A stretch of 64,000 nucleotides of DNA. Source: Leucogyrophana mollusca. Lineage: Eukaryota > Basidiomycota > Agaricomycetes > Boletales. A program made the position numbers and the translations under genes. Each line of letters starts with the position of its first letter. Position 1 is the stretch's first letter. The stretch spans positions 1 to 64,000 of the forward strand of contig MU266359.1 of assembly GCA_021014945.1 (NCBI GenBank). Direction: 5' to 3'. The notes beneath the pieces are model-generated. The model was given only the letters and a program-made list of their open reading frames with translations. It was not told the origin of the DNA and searched no databases. This document shows positions 58,902-64,000 of this stretch, one piece after another.

Positions 58902-61244
58902 TCAAAACATCCGTCCAGCGAAGACGAGAGTCGCGAGCAGCGACAAGCAGAGGCCCACCCCGGGAGCACGCAGTATCCCCGCCCCACTCCACCCAGGAGG
59001 CACGCCTAGAACAACAGATGGCTGTGAGACGTGGTATGTCGACGTGATAACTGCACCGTCCGCTTCCGTGACGATGAAGGTGAATGCGTCCGACACCTTC
59101 GGAAGAGCGGAGGCGTTGACTGACTGTGTACCGACGATGGGGACGTACGTGCTGGTGGCCAGCTCGGAGGAGACAATTTCGCCAAAGGCCGCGGCAACAG
59201 AAGTGTTAAATGCGTACGCAGGGGTGGAGTATGTGGGCGTGGCAAGAAGGTAGTTGGGAAGGGTCGTTGCAATAGTGGCAGACTCGACTGAAAAGAACGA
59301 CTCCAGGGCGGCAAACGATTCAACAGGTGCGGAGGCATTATTACGGGGATATAATCCGATCATTGGGGGTTCCTTGTCATCGATCCCGTAGCTATATAGC
59401 AAAAAAGACGGATATTACTCGCAGGGGTATCGAGAACATGTATTAGGACGAACCTGAATATTGAGTATACTGTTCGCAAGAAAGGTGTACCTGGTGTATG
59501 ATTTGTAAACCGATATCCAATGCGAGCCACCTTCGAGATGTACCTAGTTGCCAATCTACTCCGTCCGAACTTGGTGGGAGAGCTTTAGGCCATGTCAAAC
59601 AAAGCTCCGGGTTTCCTGCAGCAGGTCCAATCATGTAGTCGGAGGGCTGAAGCACGAAGGTGTTTCCTTGGCTAATTGGTATTGGTATCAATAGCTATAC
59701 AGACAAGCAGAAAGAAAACCCTTACCCGAAACTAAACGACATTGTGGCTGAGGAATCGCAAGGAACGACCCATTGGCCACCTATTGTGAAAACTCAGCGC
59801 CCCGCATGAGGGCACATAATTGACCACTTACTCGAGTCAACAAGGCGGCTCCCAGGGAAAAGGGCGAAAAGTCGGGTGACCTGCAACATATGTTCGAGAG
59901 CCATGACGCGAATGAGCAGACGGTGCTCACATCCTGGTAGGGACCATACAGTCCTGATGTGCCACTGAGGTGTGCATGGATATCGGTAACAGTATCTCGA
60001 GTCCATTAAGAATTGCACTCACACGTCCAATAGCGCTATTGACGAGTTGTCTGTCGGTCCGGGATAAGTTGGGATCGGGGTGAGCGAGGTCTGATTTACC
60101 TGCAGTACTTATGGGTACAAGGACATCAGATCAAGTAGCCAGCTTACCGCAAAACTCGACATGTGAATGGCCCAGTAGAAGTAGCCTGATGTATTGGCTT
60201 GGGTTCCTAGTGGAGAAAACGGTACCACCTCATTCCAGACGATTTCACTTGTGTTTTGGACGATGGACACATCGACAGCGCCTGTAACATGAGTAGGCAA
60301 ATGCAGCTTGCACATAAGACCCCAACGAACCGATGGACAGAGTACCGGTGGCGTTCCTCGTAAGGCTCAGGCCAAAAAGTGGGTAATCAAGTATTCCCTG
60401 CTCCGATAGGCTACCAATGAAAGGAGTGGCTGAAGGTGTCAGTACGACAAGGTAAGCCCTTGAGTACCAGCATAGACTGTAAGCGAAGCTTGCCGTTTGT
60501 CGTGGTATAATATATCTGTGATAACCGCGCAAAGCCCAACCCAAGGATTCCACTGACATCGTCATCCATAGTTACATTAGATTCCGTCACAACGCCTTAT
60601 GAGCTACTTGAATGCGCGGCTTTCACGTGTGATACTATTGCACTCACCAAAAGCTTGGTTTTCCATTGTCACGTTCGCTACTTCGAATGTCTCCCTTGCG
60701 ACAAATCCGGATGCACCTGCCCGCATCGAGTTAGTCCAGACACGCCGGGACCTCGTTCAGAGTCAACATACCAGTGCCGTCAGCATAGCTGACGTTAAAA
60801 GTCGTGGCATTATTGTTCACAGCGACGAACGTCGGGCTATCGTAGCTGAGGGGGTACCTGGGCACTGATGTGCATGTTTTGCTGGAGCAGTCGGTTGACA
60901 TGAGCCACAGATCGGACGAGCCAGTGTCCAAGGCAGCGCGGAAGCTAATCTCTCCAGCCTGCAAGACAACATAATAGGTTCTAGAGAATGGAATTTAGAT
61001 GTGTCGGACCAATAATAGACAATAAAAGTGCGGACTGCTGGTCGTCAGAGAGGCTGACGGGTGATATTCCATAGCTATTGGGCGCGGTGACGTTTGGTAC
61101 TTGTTGGCGACCTTGTAAAGCTAGCGGAGCTCTTCGCCGTGGTGAACTATCGGGCAAGTTACTGCCAAAGCTAGGTAGAACGATTGTGAGCCAGATTGTG
61201 AAATCCAAGACGAGAGCCAGAACGGAGGAAGGCCGCATGATCAT
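58902..61244 (-). CDS. Secreted aspartic protease (pepsin family A1), membrane-anchored
   Basis: From the ATG at 61244: signal-anchor-like MIMRPSSVLALVLDFTIWL, propeptide with dibasic RRRAP, then the first active site LDTGSSDLWLMS near 60920 and the flap tyrosine region NVSYADGTG. GILGLGFARLSQI follows. The second active site reads ALLDVGTSGLYGPY across an intron near 59950-60030, with Val in place of the usual Thr/Ser after the catalytic Asp. Later come QWVVPCDSSATMSFSF, NPELCLTWPKA, LGTSFLRTVYSIF and IGLYPRN. The C-terminus adds a Ser/Thr-rich stretch of about 110 residues and ends in a hydrophobic segment (GLCLSLLATLVFAGRMF), consistent with a GPI anchor or a single membrane span. Many short introns. 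Confidence 0.88.
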
Positions 61245-61699
61245 CTTGGGTCAAAGGTTCGATGAACGCAGCATTCGGGCAGAAAAGACTCTGAGAAAGA
61301 TGGGCCTGTTGAGAACGCTTCACGTAAAGACAGAACCAAGAAAAGGACAACGATCACAATTGCGGTACTACCACGGCCACTCCAACTGCGGGTTCGCGGG
61401 GTTCATCTAAGCGCCTGCACGGAGCGGAGTGGCAACCATCACGCCCCCACGGTGCTGCTCAATTTTAGCTACTCTTTGTCGTGTCGTTTGCTGAGACAGG
61501 CTTGAATACAGAATCCCGGACAGACATGCATAACTACAGGATTAATACATCCACGAGAAACAGCCAGAAAGAACAGTAAGACAAGGAACTAGAGAGAGAT
61601 ATCAATCGTAAAACATACTAGAACGAAGGAGTGGGAGGTATCACAAAAATGAATAGAACATAAAAAAGTATCTTAAAGAAATATCAAGATTCAAGTCCG
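61245..61699. other. Intergenic spacer
   Basis: About 455 nt, A-rich on its right half (61500-61690), between the RasGAP stop and the protease start. No gene supported. Confidence 0.5.
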
Positions 61700-64000
61700 T
61701 CACCGCTTCGCAAAGACCTTTTTGAGCAGTGCTAAAACCTTTGGGACGTTGAGCTGGACGTATTCCAAATCCAATAGGTGTTTGTTGTCTTTTTGCTAAA
61801 GGGGGGATTTAGTCGAGTGAGTTGATCAGCGATGAGGTACGTACCTTTTCCAATAGATCATCAATCTTGAGATCCATTTCTAGAATAGCCTTTTCACGAC
61901 CCTTGTAATGCAGTGAGATGATGAAAGTGCCCGGGGTAGGCGAGGTAATGTTGAAGTAAATGTTCGGTCGCCTGTGGAGAGGTAGAGTGAGCAACACGTT
62001 ATGCTAAAAGAGCTCATCCCATACCGATTGTCCGGGACATTGCTCTCAACGATGATACCCTCCTTCTCGAGCTGAGCGTGGGTGAATCGATAGGGGCCGA
62101 GAACAGCCGACTTCGAGGGCTTCCTCTCTTTGCCACCCACCGTCACCACACCAACGCCAGTGGTACTCCCTTTGTCCTTCGACGCGGTCATACGAACATT
62201 CTGCAAGTAGGCTTTGTACTGCTCGAGCTGGGAGCGTAGATACGAGTTGTGATCGCATATCGTCTTGTAGACTGCCTCGAGGGATTTGGTCTCCAGCAAA
62301 ACCTTCTCCCTCAAGTTACCCAAGTGAACCAGCTCGGCGGCGACCTCCTCCTGCATGAGCTTGTAGCCGTCCGCATGCTCGATGATTTTCTGCTCCTCCA
62401 GCTCTCGAAGCATCTCCTTGACCTTGATACCCTTGCGCACAAGTGTCGCGTCCTTCGTTGTCGCCGCTCTCTCCGCGAGAGCGGCCAGGTTATACGGCCG
62501 CCTGTCAGCAGCATGCGGGATAGAACGAATCAGCTGCACCAGGATTGATTTAGTTTCCATGTACAACATGTCGCTTTGAGAAACGGAGTCCATGAGCGCG
62601 CTCTGGATGTCTTGCACGGGTGTTTCCCAGCGGCTATAGAGGTTAAGCTCTATAGTTCGATTTTCTTTACGAGGCACTTGTGCGGGTGCGGGACCGAGCT
62701 CGTCGGTGAGGATGCGAAGGTGTTGTTTGTCGTTCGGTGACTAGAACAGAAAATCAGCGGGAGGTGTATAGTGGTAGTGACGACGTACCAGGGTTTCAAC
62801 GTGCTGTAGAATCAAGGAATGCGTGTTGTACAGCTCATTCATAGTGATGTGTATCATAAGGTCCTTCTTGGACAAAGCCATATATTGATCCATCTGAAGC
62901 ACTGGCATGAATTTCTGTTCAGGAGCTCAGTAGTCGGAGAGGCGTACCTCGAGAGTATCGTAGAAATCTCCAACTTCGCAAAGGTTGTTTAGGAATTGAT
63001 TGATGCGCGCTTTATTATTCTCTACAAAGGGGTTCAGCGTCATCATGTAAGCCTCCTTGGCGTAGGAAGGCTTGTTCGCAAGGTTTTGGAGCATTTTCGC
63101 TATCTGTTGTAAGTTAGTTATACAGGCCACAGCGAACGATGAAGTCATCGCACTAGAGTTAATGTCCGCCGAGGATGTTTGGCGGGAACACCTTCAACAA
63201 GCATGTATGCCTGTGGTGTAACGATAGCGGGGTTGATGAATCGAAGGAAAAAGAACCCGCCGATCAAAGAACAGATGGCGTAATCGGTGGCTTCGGGGTA
63301 CTTTCGCTATATGAAAGGTGAGCCGAAATTCAAAAAGGAAAGCACGGACAACCACACGCACCCGAGTGAGACTTCGAATCTGTTTACATATCCAGCGAAT
63401 GCCGTACGGAACACTCTCCATACTCTCAATAATTGTCACAAGGAAACTGTTTGCAATTTCCATCAACATGGTGAGTCGCGGTGCGATGATAGCCTGAACA
63501 TCTGCGTTATCTGAGGCAACTTCCGGTGGGACACCCCGAGGTAGGTTGGGAGGTAATGTGCCGGTCTCTTCTTCTATTTGATTGATCATTTGCTCGTACA
63601 CCTGTAAGAACCCCTGTCAGATGCCACGAGGTCGCCTATTTGAGAGATATCTTCACCTTGACAGGATTGATCTCTAGATTCAGGTCTTTGTGCTCTATGA
63701 GGCTGTTGATTCGTTCTGCAAGTACGCCTTTGAGGTAGCTCTGGCCCGGACCTCGTCGCGTGTAGGTGGTCATCATACGAGAGACAGGTGTATTGGCACG
63801 AAGCAGGGACCCGAATTCGGTGGCAGTTTCAAACTGAGCGGAGAGCACGGATTGGAACATTGTTAGTAGCAAATGCTCTTCCCTGCTTTCATATTGGTTT
63901 CCGTAAAGCGTGAACATGACTGTCTGGAGGAGGGTATCAATTTCGGATAGGCTGACGAGGCGACAAAGCGCGGCGATGTGGCGAGGCTCCGATTGAAGAA
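61700..64000 (-). CDS. Ras GTPase-activating protein, RasGAP_C type (5' end outside window)
   Basis: The C-terminal part of a RasGAP of the Gap1/Sar1-IQGAP-like class. Reading in from the window edge: [15 protein letters not shown], the arginine-finger region [26 protein letters not shown], a linker, MVxxxP-equivalent [20 protein letters not shown] (RasGAP signature) near 63230, [11 protein letters not shown], then the RasGAP_C domain from about 62800 with [14 protein letters not shown] and ending [27 protein letters not shown] and [13 protein letters not shown] at 61700. It accelerates GTP hydrolysis on Ras-type GTPases. Any N-terminal domains lie beyond 64000. The exons seen are in frame and without breaks. 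Confidence 0.92.

Overview
This is nuclear DNA of a filamentous basidiomycete, most likely an Agaricomycete. The genes are split by many short GT-AG introns (about 50-100 nt), tRNA genes carry introns, there are no bacterial-style operons, and two cytochrome P450 genes, a secreted aspartic protease and a secreted phosphatase are present. No transposon, virus or CRISPR array is recognisable. A run of 810 N at 48213-49022 is an assembly gap. Gene models were built by hand from exon homology and splice sites, so exact exon ends are less certain than gene identities.

Left third (1-23.4 kb): tRNA-dihydrouridine synthase Dus1 (401-2202); a casein-kinase-1 relative that has lost both catalytic aspartates (2867-5373); a TKL-type kinase (5738-7876); a small unknown gene (8089-8604, minus) divergent from an Hst3/Hst4-type sirtuin (8793-10781); the proteasome lid protein Sem1/Dss1 (11105-11540); an MFS transporter (11888-14547, minus); a small hydrophilic protein (15813-16261); an NTF2-domain protein (16802-18522); an intact membrane-anchored casein kinase 1 (19423-21990); and a basidiomycete protein with a mitochondrial-like N-terminus (22765-23394, minus).

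Middle (23.4-45.2 kb): two gene-poor tracts of about 3.9 and 3.6 kb flank a P450 (27281-29248). Acetate kinase follows (32803-34329), then two AIG1/IMAP-like coiled-coil GTPase paralogues in tandem (34445-36375 and 37144-38265, minus), an intron-containing tRNA-Ala(TGC), a sterol C5-desaturase-type gene (39379-40473), a second P450 (42229-44368) and the KEOPS subunit Pcc1 (44892-45213).

Right (45.4-64 kb): a local tandem duplication gives two quinone-oxidoreductase copies (45463-46628; 48105-49135, gap inside), a decaying RAE1 tail fragment (about 46918-47890) and intact RAE1/GLE2 (49385-50916). Then come an intron-containing tRNA-Arg(CCG), phosphoketolase Xfp (51357-54428, minus), divergent from a Wss1-type DNA-protein-crosslink protease (54758-56582), a histidine acid phosphatase (56900-58642), an aspartic protease (58902-61244, minus) and the 3' part of a RasGAP (61700 to beyond the window, minus).

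Functional links: acetate kinase and phosphoketolase together form a complete phosphoketolase/acetate bypass within about 22 kb. RAE1 and the NTF2-domain protein both belong to mRNA-export-type families. The sirtuin and Wss1 both point to chromatin or DNA-damage upkeep. The most unusual items are the CK1 pseudokinase, the tandem IMAP-like GTPases, the oxidoreductase/RAE1 duplication and a 15-nt microexon in the Wss1 active site.
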